Source: Methylobacterium oryzae | GTDB taxonomy: Bacteria; Pseudomonadota; Alphaproteobacteria; Rhizobiales; Beijerinckiaceae | Direction: 5' to 3' | DNA length: 64,000 nt | Assembly: GCF_021398735.1 (NCBI RefSeq) | Contig: NZ_CP090349.1 | Location: forward strand, 5,165,001 to 5,229,000 | Shown: piece by piece, positions 17,944 to 28,192 of the stretch | Numbering within the stretch: position 1 is the stretch's first letter | Layout: each line of letters starts with the position of its first letter | Translations under genes and position numbers: made by a program | The notes under the pieces: model-generated | Told to the model about the DNA's origin: nothing | Databases searched by the model: none | Seen by the model: only the letters and a program-made list of their open reading frames with translations

Positions 17944-18867
17944 ATGGCGGATTTCCGCAGCTTGGAGGTGTTCTACTGGGTCGCGAAACTCTCGAGCTTT
18001 CGCCGCGCCAGTGAGAAGGTGAACACCACGCAGCCGGCGGTCTCCCAGCGCATCGCGGCCCTGGAGCACGAGTACGGGACGCTGTTCGAGCGCCGCAGCC
18101 GGGACGTCGCGCTGACGGAGCGGGGACGCCTGCTCCTCGGCTTCGCGGAGCGGTTCCTGGCGCTCCAGTCCGAGATGAGCGCGGCCCTGCACGAGACCGG
18201 CCGGACGCGGGGCACCCTGCGGCTCGGCGTGTCCGAGACGATCGTGCACCTGTGGTTGTCGCGCTTCATCGAGCGGATGCGCGCCACCCATCCCGGGATC
18301 GGCGTCGACATCACGGTCGACATCTCGCCGAACATGCAGGCCGCCCTGGTCGCCGACGAGATCGACCTCGCCCTCCTCGTCGGGCCGATCACCCTGCCGA
18401 GCTTCGCCAACCGGCCCCTGTTCAGCACCCCCGTCGCCTGGATCGCCGCGCCCGGCCTGCTGCCGGACGACGAGCCCCTGAGCCTCGGCGCGCTGCTGCA
18501 CCACCCGCTCATCACCTACCCGCGCAACACCAGCCCCTACGTCGAGCTGCGCGACCTCGTCCTCCAGGAGAACCTCCTGCCGAGCCAGATCCACACGAGC
18601 GCCTCCCTGGCCACCATCGTGAAGATGGGCGTCGAGGGCCTCGGGATCTGCGTGATCCCCCCGGCCGTGGTCGAAGCCGAACTGCGTGCCGGCACCCTGC
18701 GCGTCCTGCCAGCCGAGCCGCAGCTCTCGGACCTGACCTTCACGGCGATGCACACCAAGCGGCCGGCCCATCACTTCGTGGCGGACGCGGCCCGCCTCGC
18801 CCAGGACGTCGCCGAGACCTGGGCCGCCGGGACCTGGGCCGCCGAGACCTGGGCCGCCGGCCGATAA
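17944..18867 (+). CDS. LysR-family transcriptional regulator
   Basis: 307-aa LTTR. The N-terminal helix-turn-helix is clear: LEVFYWVAKLSSFRRASEKV, then TTQPAVSQRIAALE and LFERRSRDVALTERG. The effector domain (about 90-290) starts LRLGVSETIVHLWLSRF. The C-terminus ends in three TWAA(G/E) pentapeptides encoded by a 15-bp tandem repeat. It is transcribed in the same direction as, and 165 bp ahead of, the D-glutamate-cyclase-like gene, and is the obvious candidate regulator of that cluster. LysR proteins more often lie divergent to their targets, so the assignment is inference. Confidence 0.87.
   Translation: MADFRSLEVFYWVAKLSSFRRASEKVNTTQPAVSQRIAALEHEYGTLFERRSRDVALTERGRLLLGFAERFLALQSEMSAALHETGRTRGTLRLGVSETIVHLWLSRFIERMRATHPGIGVDITVDISPNMQAALVADEIDLALLVGPITLPSFANRPLFSTPVAWIAAPGLLPDDEPLSLGALLHHPLITYPRNTSPYVELRDLVLQENLLPSQIHTSASLATIVKMGVEGLGICVIPPAVVEAELRAGTLRVLPAEPQLSDLTFTAMHTKRPAHHFVADAARLAQDVAETWAAGTWAAETWAAGR
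18817..18861. repeat. 15-bp in-frame tandem repeat at the LysR C-terminus
   Basis: Three adjacent 15-bp units (ACCTGGGCCGCCG followed by GG, AG or GC) encode TWAAG-TWAAE-TWAAG immediately before the final Arg and stop. The units are nearly identical, which points to recent slippage or duplication. Confidence 0.8.
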
Positions 18868-18890
18868 GTCCGGTTTATCGCGCCCCATTC

Positions 18891-18904
18891 GCAATCACGA
18901 TTGG
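18891..18904. promoter_or_regulatory. Candidate LysR operator (imperfect dyad)
   Basis: GCAATC-AC-GATTGG is an imperfect dyad in the only AT-richer part of the 165-bp gap between the LysR gene and the D-glutamate-cyclase-like gene. LysR sites are usually T-N11-A dyads in such gaps. The assignment is weak and rests on position and symmetry. Confidence 0.25.
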
Positions 18905-19032
18905 CCTGCTCCGCGGCGCGATGGGATCGTTGCCGCAGGAAATGAATCGCTGAAGCGATCGGGATCTCGCGGAATACGGACGGCCGACGCGGCCGCGCCG
19001 GCGCGCGACGACCAGCCAGGGAGATCAACGCG

Positions 19033-19848
19033 GTGAGCCAGCACGCGGGCGCCGACGGCGCGCCACCTGTCTTCGCCGACGCGGCGGACGCGCGGCGCGC
19101 GATCCGCGCGGGTCGGTTCCGGGGCCACACCTCGGGTCTCGTCCCCGCCCACGCGCAGGGCAACCTGATGATCCTGCCGCGGGCCATGGCGGAGGATTTC
19201 CACCGCTTCTGCCAGCAGAACCCGAAGCCCTGCCCGATCCTCGGCGTCTCGCGGCCCGGCGACCGCGCACTGCCGACGCTGGGGATCGATCTCGACCTCG
19301 CCACAGACGTCCCCGGCTACCGCGTCTACGAGGGCGGCGCGCTCGTGGCCGAGCTGCCCGACCTGACCGGCGTGTGGCGGGACGACCTCGTCACCTTCGT
19401 CCTCGGCTGCTCCTTCTCGTTCGAGGCCGGCCTGATCGAGGCGGGCATCCCGCTCCGGCACATCGCCCTCGGCCGCAACGTCGCGATGTACCGGACCTCC
19501 ATCGCCACCCAGCCGTCGGGCCCGTTCCACGGTCCGCTCGTCGTCTCCATGCGGCCCATGAAGGCGGCGGACGCCATCAAGGCCGTGCAGGTGACGGCCC
19601 GGATGCCGGCGGTCCACGGGGCGCCGATCCATCTCGGAGATCCGGGCCTGATCGGCATCCGCGACCTCGCGCGACCGGATTTCGGCGACCCTGTGCCGAT
19701 CGAGCCCGACGAGCTCCCGGTCTTCTGGGCCTGCGGGGTCACCCCGCAGGCCGTGGCGATGGCGGCGCGGCTGCCGCTCTGCATCACCCACGCGCCCGGT
19801 CACATGCTGATCACCGACCTCCTCAACCGCGACCTGCCGTTCCTGTGA
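19033..19848 (+). CDS. D-glutamate cyclase family protein (DUF1445, putative hydro-lyase)
   Basis: 271-aa protein matching the DUF1445/YcsI family, annotated either as putative hydro-lyase or, after the human D-glutamate cyclase, as D-glutamate cyclase. Family-typical stretches are [90 protein letters not shown] and the terminal [13 protein letters not shown]. The start is a GTG at 19033. It is followed 43 bp later by an MFS carrier and then pxpABC. If it is a cyclase it would turn D-glutamate into 5-oxoproline, the substrate type of the downstream 5-oxoprolinase. Family call firm, activity inferred. Confidence 0.82.
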   Translation: MSQHAGADGAPPVFADAADARRAIRAGRFRGHTSGLVPAHAQGNLMILPRAMAEDFHRFCQQNPKPCPILGVSRPGDRALPTLGIDLDLATDVPGYRVYEGGALVAELPDLTGVWRDDLVTFVLGCSFSFEAGLIEAGIPLRHIALGRNVAMYRTSIATQPSGPFHGPLVVSMRPMKAADAIKAVQVTARMPAVHGAPIHLGDPGLIGIRDLARPDFGDPVPIEPDELPVFWACGVTPQAVAMAARLPLCITHAPGHMLITDLLNRDLPFL

Positions 19849-19891
19849 CCATCCCGGCCGCGCGGCGGCCATTCCGCAAAGGAGTTGCGCC

Positions 19892-21163
19892 ATGTGGGTG
19901 AGAGACACGAGTCCGGCGGAGCGCCGGGTCCTGGGCGCGGCCTTCGCGGGCTACGGCGTCGATGCGTTCGACTACATGGTCTACACCTTCCTGATCCCGA
20001 CCCTGGTCGTGGTCTGGGGCCTGACCAAGGTCGAGGCCGGCAACATCGCCACCGCCGCGCTCGTCACGTCGGCGATCGGCGGCTGGGCGGCCGGGATCCT
20101 GGCCGACCGCTACGGCCGGGTCGTCGTCCTGCAGGGCACCGTCGCGTGGTTCACCCTGTTCACGGTGCTCAGCGGCTTCACCCAGTCCTACGAGCAGCTG
20201 CTCGTGACCCGCGCGCTGCAGGGCTTCGGCTTCGGCGGCGAGTGGTCGGTGGGCTCGGTGCTGATCGCCGAGACGATCCAGGCCCGCTACCGCGGCAAGG
20301 CGGTGGGGCTCGTCCAGTCGAGCTGGGCGGTCGGCTGGGCCTGCGCGGCGATCGCCTTCTGGGCCGTGTTCGCCCTGGCGGAGCCGGCGGTGGCGTGGCG
20401 GATCCTGTTCTGGCTCGGCGCCCTCCCCTCGGTGCTGATCTTCTGGATCCGCCGCAACATCGAGGACCCGGAAGTCTACCGGCAGACCCGCGCCGCCATG
20501 CGGGACGTCGGCGACACCGGCAGCTTCCTCGACATCTTCTCCCGGCCGCTGATCGGCCGGACCGTGCTGGCGAGCCTGCTGGCGACCGGCATGCAGGGCG
20601 GCTACTACGCGGTGACCACGTGGCTCCCGACCTACCTGAAGACCGAGCGCAACCTCTCGGTCCTGAACACCAGCGGCTACCTGCTGATGCTGATCTTCGG
20701 GTCGTTCGTCGGGTACCTGACCAGCGCCTGGCTCTCCGACCGCATCGGGCGCCGCCTGGGCTTCGTCCTGTTCGGCTTCTGCGCCGGCGTCCTCGTCCTC
20801 GCCTACACGCTGATCCCGATCACCGACCCGGTGATGCTGGTGCTGGGCTTCCCTCTGGGCTTCTTCCTCTCCGGCGTCTTCTCCGGGATGGGCGCCTTCC
20901 TGAGCGAGCTGTTCCCGAGCCGGATCCGCGGCTCCGCGCAGGGCTTCTGCTACAATTTCGGCCGCGCCACCGGCGCGATCTGCCCCGCCGTGGTGGGCCA
21001 CCTCAGCGGCTCGCTGACACTCGGCATCGCCATCGGCGTCGTGGCGGCGGGCGCCTATTGCCTCGTGATCGTCGCGGCGCTTCTCTTGCCGGAGACGGCG
21101 GGCCGCGCGCTCGATTCTCGCAGCGCGGATCCGGCCGAGCCGGAACCCGTTGCGGCCCTATGA
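19892..21163 (+). CDS. MFS transporter (metabolite:H+ symporter type)
   Basis: 423-aa major facilitator with 12 predicted helices. The loop 2-3 motif GGWAAGILADRYGRVVVL is the MFS GxxxDRxGR signature, repeated in degenerate form as SAWLSDRIGRRLGFVL in the second half. GEWSVGSVLIAETIQARYRGK is characteristic of sugar/organic-acid symporters of the MHS/SHS groups. It lies between the D-glutamate-cyclase-like gene and pxpA. Its likely role is import of the pathway's substrate, perhaps 5-oxoproline, glutamate or a related acid. The substrate is not readable from sequence. Confidence 0.87.
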   Translation: MWVRDTSPAERRVLGAAFAGYGVDAFDYMVYTFLIPTLVVVWGLTKVEAGNIATAALVTSAIGGWAAGILADRYGRVVVLQGTVAWFTLFTVLSGFTQSYEQLLVTRALQGFGFGGEWSVGSVLIAETIQARYRGKAVGLVQSSWAVGWACAAIAFWAVFALAEPAVAWRILFWLGALPSVLIFWIRRNIEDPEVYRQTRAAMRDVGDTGSFLDIFSRPLIGRTVLASLLATGMQGGYYAVTTWLPTYLKTERNLSVLNTSGYLLMLIFGSFVGYLTSAWLSDRIGRRLGFVLFGFCAGVLVLAYTLIPITDPVMLVLGFPLGFFLSGVFSGMGAFLSELFPSRIRGSAQGFCYNFGRATGAICPAVVGHLSGSLTLGIAIGVVAAGAYCLVIVAALLLPETAGRALDSRSADPAEPEPVAAL

Positions 21164-21191
21164 GACCCGATCGGCACGCGGAGCGGCGGCG

Positions 21192-21953
21192 ATGACCAGC
21201 GTGGACCTGAATTCCGACCTCGGCGAGGGCTACGGCGCCTACGCCTGCGGCGACGACGCGGCGATCCTCGGGATCGTCACCTCGGCCAACGTCGCCTGCG
21301 GCCTCCACGCCGGCGACCCCGAGATCATGGCCCGAACCTTCGCGCTGGCGAAGGAGCGCGGCGTGGCGGTCGGCGCCCATCCGGGCTTCCCGGATCTCTG
21401 GGGCTTCGGGCGGCGGCGGATGCCCTACAGCCCCGCCGAGATCGAGCGACTCGTCGCCTACCAGATCGGCGCCGCGCAGGCGCTCGCCGCCTATGCCGGC
21501 CACCGCATCACCTACGTGAAGGCGCACGGGGCGCTGGCCAACGTCGCCGCGGAGGAGCGGCCGGTGGCCGACGCCATCGCCCGCGCGGTCCGTGCGGTGG
21601 ACCGGGAGCTCGCGCTGCTCGCCATCGCGCTGACCGCCCAGGTGCCGGCGGGCGAGGCCTGCGGCCTCGACGTTCACCAGGAGATTTTCGCCGATCGCGG
21701 CTACACGCCGACAGGCCTCCTGATCCCCCGCAGCGAGCCCGGCGCGATGATCACCGATGCCGGCGAGGCGGCCGACCGCGTCCTGCGCATGGTCGAGGCG
21801 GGCGCGATCCTCACGGCCGACGGTCAAACGCTGCCGACGCCGATCCGCTCGATCTGCGTCCACGGCGATTCGGACCACGCCGTCGCCACGGCGCGGGCGG
21901 TGCGGACCCGGCTGGAGGGCGCGGGCGTCACGCTGGCGCCGTTCCGGCCGTGA
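21192..21953 (+). CDS. pxpA: 5-oxoprolinase subunit PxpA (LamB/YcsF family)
   Basis: 253-aa LamB/YcsF protein, the usual length. The N-terminus VDLNSDLGEGYGAY, the ANVACGLHAGDPEIM and VGAHPGFPDLWGFGRR motifs and YVKAHGALAN define the family. With PxpB and PxpC it forms the prokaryotic ATP-dependent 5-oxoprolinase, which hydrolyses 5-oxo-L-proline to L-glutamate in the cytoplasm. The start at 21192 begins the conserved domain; the longer in-frame ATG would overlap the MFS gene. The stop overlaps the pxpB GTG by 4 nt, so the genes are translationally coupled. Confidence 0.92.
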   Translation: MTSVDLNSDLGEGYGAYACGDDAAILGIVTSANVACGLHAGDPEIMARTFALAKERGVAVGAHPGFPDLWGFGRRRMPYSPAEIERLVAYQIGAAQALAAYAGHRITYVKAHGALANVAAEERPVADAIARAVRAVDRELALLAIALTAQVPAGEACGLDVHQEIFADRGYTPTGLLIPRSEPGAMITDAGEAADRVLRMVEAGAILTADGQTLPTPIRSICVHGDSDHAVATARAVRTRLEGAGVTLAPFRP

Positions 21954-22684
21954 GCGCGGCGCTGGACGAGCCCCGCCTCCTCGACGCCGGCGAGGCGGCC
22001 CTCGTGGTCGAGTTCGGCAGCACCGTCGACCCGGCGATCAGCGACCGGGTCCTGGCCCTCGACGACGCACTCGGGGCGGACCCGCCCGAGGGGCTGCGCG
22101 AGCGCGTGCCGACCTACCGATCCCTGATGCTGCACTACGATCCGCTGGTGCTCGACCGCGGGACGCTCGCCGAGCGGGTCCGGGGGCTGGTCGCCGGCGC
22201 GACCGCGCGCGCGGCGAGCCCGATACTCTGGACGCTGCCCTGCTGCTACGACGCGCCCCACGGGGAGGACGTCGCGCAGGTCGCCGAGCGGAGCGGCCTG
22301 AGCCCGGAGACTGTGGTGTCGACCCACGCGGCCACGACGTTCCGAGTCTACATGTACGGCTTCGCGCCGGGCTTCGCGTATCTCGGCGGCCTGCCGCAGC
22401 CCCTGGCAGTGCCCCGGCGGGCGAGCCCGCGGCCGCCGCACCCGCGCAACGCCATCATGATCGGCGGCGGCCTGGCCGCGGTGGCGACCGTGCCGATGCC
22501 GACCGGCTGGTACGTGATCGGCGCGACGCCGTCCCGCCTCTACGCGCCGGAGCGCGACCCGAGCTTCTTCGTCGGCGCCGGCGACCTGATCCGCTTCGAG
22601 CCCGTGGATGCCGCGACCTTCGACGCCCTCACGGCGCGCGAGGCGGCGGGCGAGCCGGTGGCCCGCCGCGGGGAGGCGCGCTGA
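21950..22684 (+). CDS. pxpB: 5-oxoprolinase subunit PxpB (KipI family)
   Basis: 244-aa KipI/carboxyltransferase-domain subunit-1 family protein. The pattern runs from LLDAGEAALVVEFGSTVDP, through VPTYRSLMLHYDPL, to the FRVYMYGFAPGFAYLGGLP and MPTGWYVIGATPSRLY motifs that mark the family. It is a subunit of ATP-dependent 5-oxoprolinase with PxpA and PxpC. The start is a GTG overlapping the pxpA stop, and the stop overlaps the pxpC ATG by one base (TGATG). Although homologous to the Bacillus sporulation-kinase inhibitor KipI, the operon makes the metabolic role much more likely. Confidence 0.9.
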   Translation: MSAALDEPRLLDAGEAALVVEFGSTVDPAISDRVLALDDALGADPPEGLRERVPTYRSLMLHYDPLVLDRGTLAERVRGLVAGATARAASPILWTLPCCYDAPHGEDVAQVAERSGLSPETVVSTHAATTFRVYMYGFAPGFAYLGGLPQPLAVPRRASPRPPHPRNAIMIGGGLAAVATVPMPTGWYVIGATPSRLYAPERDPSFFVGAGDLIRFEPVDAATFDALTAREAAGEPVARRGEAR

Positions 22685-23700
22685 TGCCCGCCCTCGTCAT
22701 CGACTCCGCCGGGCCCGGCATCACCCTGCAGGACGGGGGCCGGCACGGCTACCTGCGCTACGGCATCACGGCCGCGGGCCCGATGGACCCGCTGATGCAC
22801 GCCGCGGCCAACCGGGCGGCGTCGAACGCCCTCGACGCCACCGCCATCGAGATCTCCACGGGCGGCATCACCGTCTCGGCGCAGGACGGCGCCGTCGGGC
22901 TCGCCCTGCTGGCGCCGGGCTTCCGCGTCGCGCTGGACGGCGTGCCCCTGCCCGACACGGTCGCGCTCGCCCTGGAGCCCGGCCAGACCCTCGTCGTGCG
23001 GGCCGGCGATGCCGGCGCCTGGGGCTACCTCGCGGTCGCCGGGCGGGTCGACGTGGCGCCGGTCCTCGGCTCGGCGGCGACCCATACCCGCTCGGGGCTC
23101 GGCGGCCTCGACGGGCGCGGCCTCGCCGCGGGCGACCGCCTCCCCGTCGCCGAGGGCCGAACCCCGGACGGGCCGCCGCAGCGGCTCGTCGCGCCCTGGC
23201 TCGAGCGCGACGGCCGGGAGATCCGGGTCGTGCTGGGCCCGCAGGACGACTACTTCGCGCCCGACCAGGTCGAGGCCTTCCTGGCCGGTCCCTGGACGGT
23301 CTCGCCGCGGGGCGACCGGATGGCCTGCTTCGTCGACGGCACGCCGCTGAGGCACGCCAAGGGGCACGACATCGTCTCGGACGGCGTCGCCATGGGGGCG
23401 ATCCAGGTGCCCGGTAACGGCCTGCCGATCATCCTGATGGCCGACCGGCAATCCACCGGCGGCTACCCGAAGATCGCCACGGTGATCGGCCCGGATCTCG
23501 GGCGGCTGGCGCAGGTCCGGGGCGGGGCGAGCCTGTCGTTCCGGCGCGTCACGGTGGCGGAGGCGGTCGCGGCGCGCCGCGCCGAGCGCGATCTCCTGCG
23601 CGAGGCGATCCCGCGCGAGCCGGTCATCCGCACGGATTTCGCGTCGGACTTCCTGCTCGGCCTCAATCTCGTCGGCGGCGTCACCGACGGCCGCGCCTGA
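22684..23700 (+). CDS. pxpC: 5-oxoprolinase subunit PxpC (KipA family)
   Basis: 338-aa biotin-dependent-carboxyltransferase-like (KipA) subunit. Family motifs are SAGPGITLQDGGRHGYLRYG, the internal GPMDPLMHAAANR, VVLGPQDDYFAPDQVEAF and the C-terminal ILMADRQSTGGYPKIATVI. It completes the PxpABC 5-oxoprolinase. The ATG at 22684 shares a base with the pxpB stop. About 93 bp separate it from the class II aldolase gene, which may share the transcript. Confidence 0.9.
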   Translation: MPALVIDSAGPGITLQDGGRHGYLRYGITAAGPMDPLMHAAANRAASNALDATAIEISTGGITVSAQDGAVGLALLAPGFRVALDGVPLPDTVALALEPGQTLVVRAGDAGAWGYLAVAGRVDVAPVLGSAATHTRSGLGGLDGRGLAAGDRLPVAEGRTPDGPPQRLVAPWLERDGREIRVVLGPQDDYFAPDQVEAFLAGPWTVSPRGDRMACFVDGTPLRHAKGHDIVSDGVAMGAIQVPGNGLPIILMADRQSTGGYPKIATVIGPDLGRLAQVRGGASLSFRRVTVAEAVAARRAERDLLREAIPREPVIRTDFASDFLLGLNLVGGVTDGRA

Positions 23701-23793
23701 GCGCGGAGCGGCTGCGCAGGGGCGAGCGAGCGTCTAGAGTGCGGGACCGGTCGAGTCCCCGGCCCGAACCCCGACACAGGAAAGCCCGCACGC

Positions 23794-24582
23794 ATGGCGC
23801 ACGCCGTTACCGCCCCGGGAACCCCGCCCGCCCGCAGCAACGAGCCCCTGAACGCCGATAGCGTGCGCCGCGCCCGGATCGACCTCGCCGCCTGCCTGCG
23901 CTGGGCCGCGCGCAACGGCCTGGAAGAGGGCATCTGCAACCATTTCTCGGCGGTGCTGCCGGAGCGGCCCGACCTGTTCCTGGTCAATCCCTACGGCCTC
24001 GCCTTCGCGGAGGTCACCGCGTCGAGCCTGCTTCTCTGCGACTTCCACGGCAACGTCCTCGAGGGCGACGGCCAGCCCGAGGCCACCGCCTTCCACATCC
24101 ACGCCGAGCTGCACCGGCTGAAGCCCCGCGCCCGGGCCGCGTTCCACACCCACATGCCCTATTCCACGGCCCTGGCCATGCTGGAGGGCGAGCCCCTGGT
24201 GTGGGCGGGCCAGACGGCGCTGCGCTTCTACGGCCGGATCGCGGTGGACGAGGATTACAACGGTCTCGCGCTCGATTCGTCCGAGGGCCGGCGGATCGCC
24301 GAGAGCGCCGGCGAGGCGGACGTCGTGTTCCTGAAGAACCACGGCGTGATGGTACTGGGCGAGACGATCGCGGAGGCCTGGGACGACCTCTACTACCTGG
24401 AGCGCGCCGCACAGGCGCAGGTCCTGGCCATGAGCACGGGGCGCGCGCTCAAGGCCGTGCCCGAGGCGATCGTGAAGCGCGTGGCGGCCCAGGAGGCGGC
24501 CGGGCGCGCCGAGAGCGCCCGCCTCCACCTGGAGAGCGTCAAGCGGGTGCTCGCCCGGGACGAGCCCGCCTTCCTGGCGTGA
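23794..24582 (+). CDS. Class II aldolase/adducin family protein
   Basis: 262-aa protein with the class II aldolase fold. The metal-binding histidines appear in HTHMPYSTALAM (His-x-His) and FLKNHGVMVLGET, and EGICNHFSAVLPERPDLFLVNPYG is the N-terminal phosphate/substrate region. Relatives include L-fuculose-phosphate aldolase and decarboxylase-type members; many have no known substrate. It sits 93 bp after pxpC on the same strand and may belong to the same operon, but no aldol step is required for 5-oxoproline breakdown. It could be an unrelated passenger. Confidence 0.82.
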   Translation: MAHAVTAPGTPPARSNEPLNADSVRRARIDLAACLRWAARNGLEEGICNHFSAVLPERPDLFLVNPYGLAFAEVTASSLLLCDFHGNVLEGDGQPEATAFHIHAELHRLKPRARAAFHTHMPYSTALAMLEGEPLVWAGQTALRFYGRIAVDEDYNGLALDSSEGRRIAESAGEADVVFLKNHGVMVLGETIAEAWDDLYYLERAAQAQVLAMSTGRALKAVPEAIVKRVAAQEAAGRAESARLHLESVKRVLARDEPAFLA

Positions 24583-24589
24583 GCGTCCG

Positions 24590-25882
24590 TCAGGGCGCGG
24601 CCCGGACCCGGTCCAGCAGCGCGGCGTCGGCGTAACCGTCCGGCGGCAGGCCGACCGACCCCTGGAAGGCGCGCAGCGCCGCCCGCGTCTTCGGGCCGAT
24701 CTTGCCGTCGACCCCGCCGGTGGCGAAGCCGCGCTCCGTCAGGCGGGTCTGCAGGTCGCGCCGCTCGTCGCCGGTGAGGGGCCGGTCGCCCCGTGGCCAG
24801 TCGTGCACCAGGCCCGGGTCGCCGCGCAGGCGGTCCGACAGGAGCGCGACGGTCAGCGCGTAGGCGAGCGCCGTGTTGTAGCGGAGGATCACCGCGAAGT
24901 TCGGCTGCAGCAGGAAGGCGGGGCCGCGGATCCCGGCGGGCAGGATCAGGGTCGCCTCGGCCGTGTCCGGCAGGGCGCGGTCGCGGGCGGGCCTCACGCC
25001 GAGCGCCCGCCACGCCGCGACGGTGCGGACCGTCGTCTCGTCGGCGAGCGCCGCGTCGAAGGTCTCGGGCAGAACCGCCTCGCTGCCCCATCCCGCGCCG
25101 GGCTTCCAGCCGTGGCTGCGCAGGTAGTTCGCCGTTGACGCGAGGGCGTCCGGCACCGAGGTCCAGATGTCGCGCCGGCCGTCGCCGTCGAAATCGACCG
25201 CCTCGCGCTGGTAGACGCTGGGCATGAACTGCGTGTGCCCCATGGCGCCGGCCCAGGATCCGGTCAGCCCCGCCGGCATCCGGTCGAGGGGCGCCTGGTT
25301 CCAGGCCAGGATTTGGAGCGCCGCCGCCAGCTCGTCGCGCCAGTAGGTCGCCCGGGCGGGATCGCTGCAGCCGAGCGTCGCGAGCGAGCGGACGACCGGC
25401 TTCACCACCGCCGGGTTGTCGAGCACGGCGCCGTAGCTCGATTCGACGCCCCAGAATGCCACCAGGATGTGGCGGTCGACCCCGTACTTGGCCTCGATGG
25501 CCGCGAGCGTGTCGGCGTGCTCGGCGAGCTTGCGCAGACCGGCCTCGACGCGGGCCGGCGTGACGCTGGCCTCGATGTAGTCCCAGATCGGCCGGACGAA
25601 CTCGCCCTGGCTCTGGGTCGCGGCGACCACGTCCGGGTCGGGCATGAGGTGGGCGAGCTGCGCCTCGGCGAGGCCCTGCGGCACGGCGCGGGCCGTGACC
25701 CAGGCGATCAGGTCGGCCCGGCAGGCCTCGAAGGCCTGCGGCGCGGCCGGCGGCGACGGGTCCGGCCCCGCGGCGAGCGACGGCACGGCCGCGCCGATGA
25801 CGAGTGCGGCGCCGGTCGCCAGGACCGCGCGCGCGGCGCCGCTCCGGGGCGCGGGCCGCTTCGGCGCGGCGCGATCGTCCAT
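24590..25882 (-). CDS. Lytic murein transglycosylase, MltB family, with peptidoglycan-binding domain
   Basis: 430-aa exported enzyme. An N-terminal Arg-containing signal peptide (GAARAVLATGAALVIGAA) is followed by the SLT2/MltB catalytic domain (about 50-350). The catalytic Glu147 stands in AFWGVESSYGA, with the family motifs GAMGHTQFMPSVY and DGDGRRDIWTSVPDALAST. A C-terminal PG_binding_1 domain (about 365-425) contains VDGKIGPKTRAALRAFQ. It cleaves the MurNAc-GlcNAc bond of peptidoglycan with anhydro product formation. The start at 25882 is chosen because a GGAG Shine-Dalgarno lies six bases upstream; the ATG at 25888 is too close to it. It is convergent with the aldolase gene. Confidence 0.88.
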   Translation of the reverse strand: MDDRAAPKRPAPRSGAARAVLATGAALVIGAAVPSLAAGPDPSPPAAPQAFEACRADLIAWVTARAVPQGLAEAQLAHLMPDPDVVAATQSQGEFVRPIWDYIEASVTPARVEAGLRKLAEHADTLAAIEAKYGVDRHILVAFWGVESSYGAVLDNPAVVKPVVRSLATLGCSDPARATYWRDELAAALQILAWNQAPLDRMPAGLTGSWAGAMGHTQFMPSVYQREAVDFDGDGRRDIWTSVPDALASTANYLRSHGWKPGAGWGSEAVLPETFDAALADETTVRTVAAWRALGVRPARDRALPDTAEATLILPAGIRGPAFLLQPNFAVILRYNTALAYALTVALLSDRLRGDPGLVHDWPRGDRPLTGDERRDLQTRLTERGFATGGVDGKIGPKTRAALRAFQGSVGLPPDGYADAALLDRVRAAP

Positions 25883-26034
25883 GGGCATCTCCGGTGATCC
25901 TGACGGGCGCGGCGTAGCATACCGCGCCGTCAGCGACACCTTCGAGACGCGGTCCGTCGCGGCCCCGGGGCTCGCCGCGGCCGGGCGGCGCCCCAAGTCG
26001 CGTCACATCAGCCCGGCGGCCCGGAGACCGACCC

Positions 26035-26532
26035 GTGATGCATCCCGCTTACCTGACGGCGATCGGCGCGGCCCTCTTGGCCGCCGGACCGGCCAGCGCC
26101 CTGGAGGTCACCCGCAGCCGCGACATCCCGGCTCCGCCCGCCGCGGTCTGGGCGCTGGTCGGCGATTTCTGCGCGATCCAGAACTGGCACCCGCAGGTCC
26201 AGCGCTGCATCCTGTCGGGCGAGGACGAGGATGACGGCATCCGCGCGCAGATCCGCGGCCTCGTGGTGAAGGGCGGCAAGGGCACGATCGCCGAGGTCGA
26301 GACCGCGCGCGACGAGACCGGCATGAGCTACAGCTACAGCTTCATCCAGGGGCCCCTGCCGGTGCGCGCCTACAACGCGACGCTGGCGGTCCGTCGCGAC
26401 GGCGCGGGCTCCACGGTGATCTGGAGCGCGACCTTCGACGCCGAGGGCATGAGCGATGCCGACGCCGTCGCCGACATCACGGGCGTGTTCGACGCCGGGC
26501 TTGCCGGGATCGCCCGGGAGGCGGCCAGATAG
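26035..26532 (+). CDS. Exported SRPBCC (START-like) family protein
   Basis: 165-aa protein. The N-terminus is a signal peptide (AYLTAIGAALLAAGPASA, cut before LEVTRSRD). The rest is an SRPBCC/polyketide-cyclase-2 fold with the classic start TRSRDIPAPPAAVWALVGDF followed by the IQNWHP turn. Such folds bind lipids or hydrophobic ligands in a deep pocket. Most bacterial members are cytoplasmic, so the signal peptide implies a periplasmic binder here. The start is either GTG 26035 or ATG 26038. It lies divergent from the transglycosylase gene (about 150 bp). Confidence 0.78.
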   Translation: MMHPAYLTAIGAALLAAGPASALEVTRSRDIPAPPAAVWALVGDFCAIQNWHPQVQRCILSGEDEDDGIRAQIRGLVVKGGKGTIAEVETARDETGMSYSYSFIQGPLPVRAYNATLAVRRDGAGSTVIWSATFDAEGMSDADAVADITGVFDAGLAGIAREAAR

Positions 26533-26684
26533 CCCCCTGCCGAATCGGCCAGCCGCGCGAAAAATCGCCTGCCGGGCGCCGCGAGGCCTCGCCGCGGGGC
26601 CGTCGCGGACCGATGTGAGCGCCGTCGGCGCGACCGAGCGCCCGGCTCGATTCCCAGAGGCAGCCTCAGGAGGCCGAGACCCGC

Positions 26685-28097
<1,413 letters not shown>

Positions 28098-28115
28098 GGC
28101 GCCCGATCGGGCGCC
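28098..28115 (+). terminator. Palindromic hairpin after pyk
   Basis: Perfect 18-bp palindrome GGCGCCCGATCGGGCGCC starting at the pyk stop codon region: a 7-bp GC stem with a 4-nt GATC loop. There is no T-run, so it may be an attenuator or Rho-assisted end. The downstream gene has its own Shine-Dalgarno. Confidence 0.4.
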
Positions 28116-28192
28116 GGGCTGGAACGCGGCCCGCGCCTGACCCGTTGTTGGGGAAGCTGCGCCATTTGGGCGCGATACCGGAGGGCCGACCC

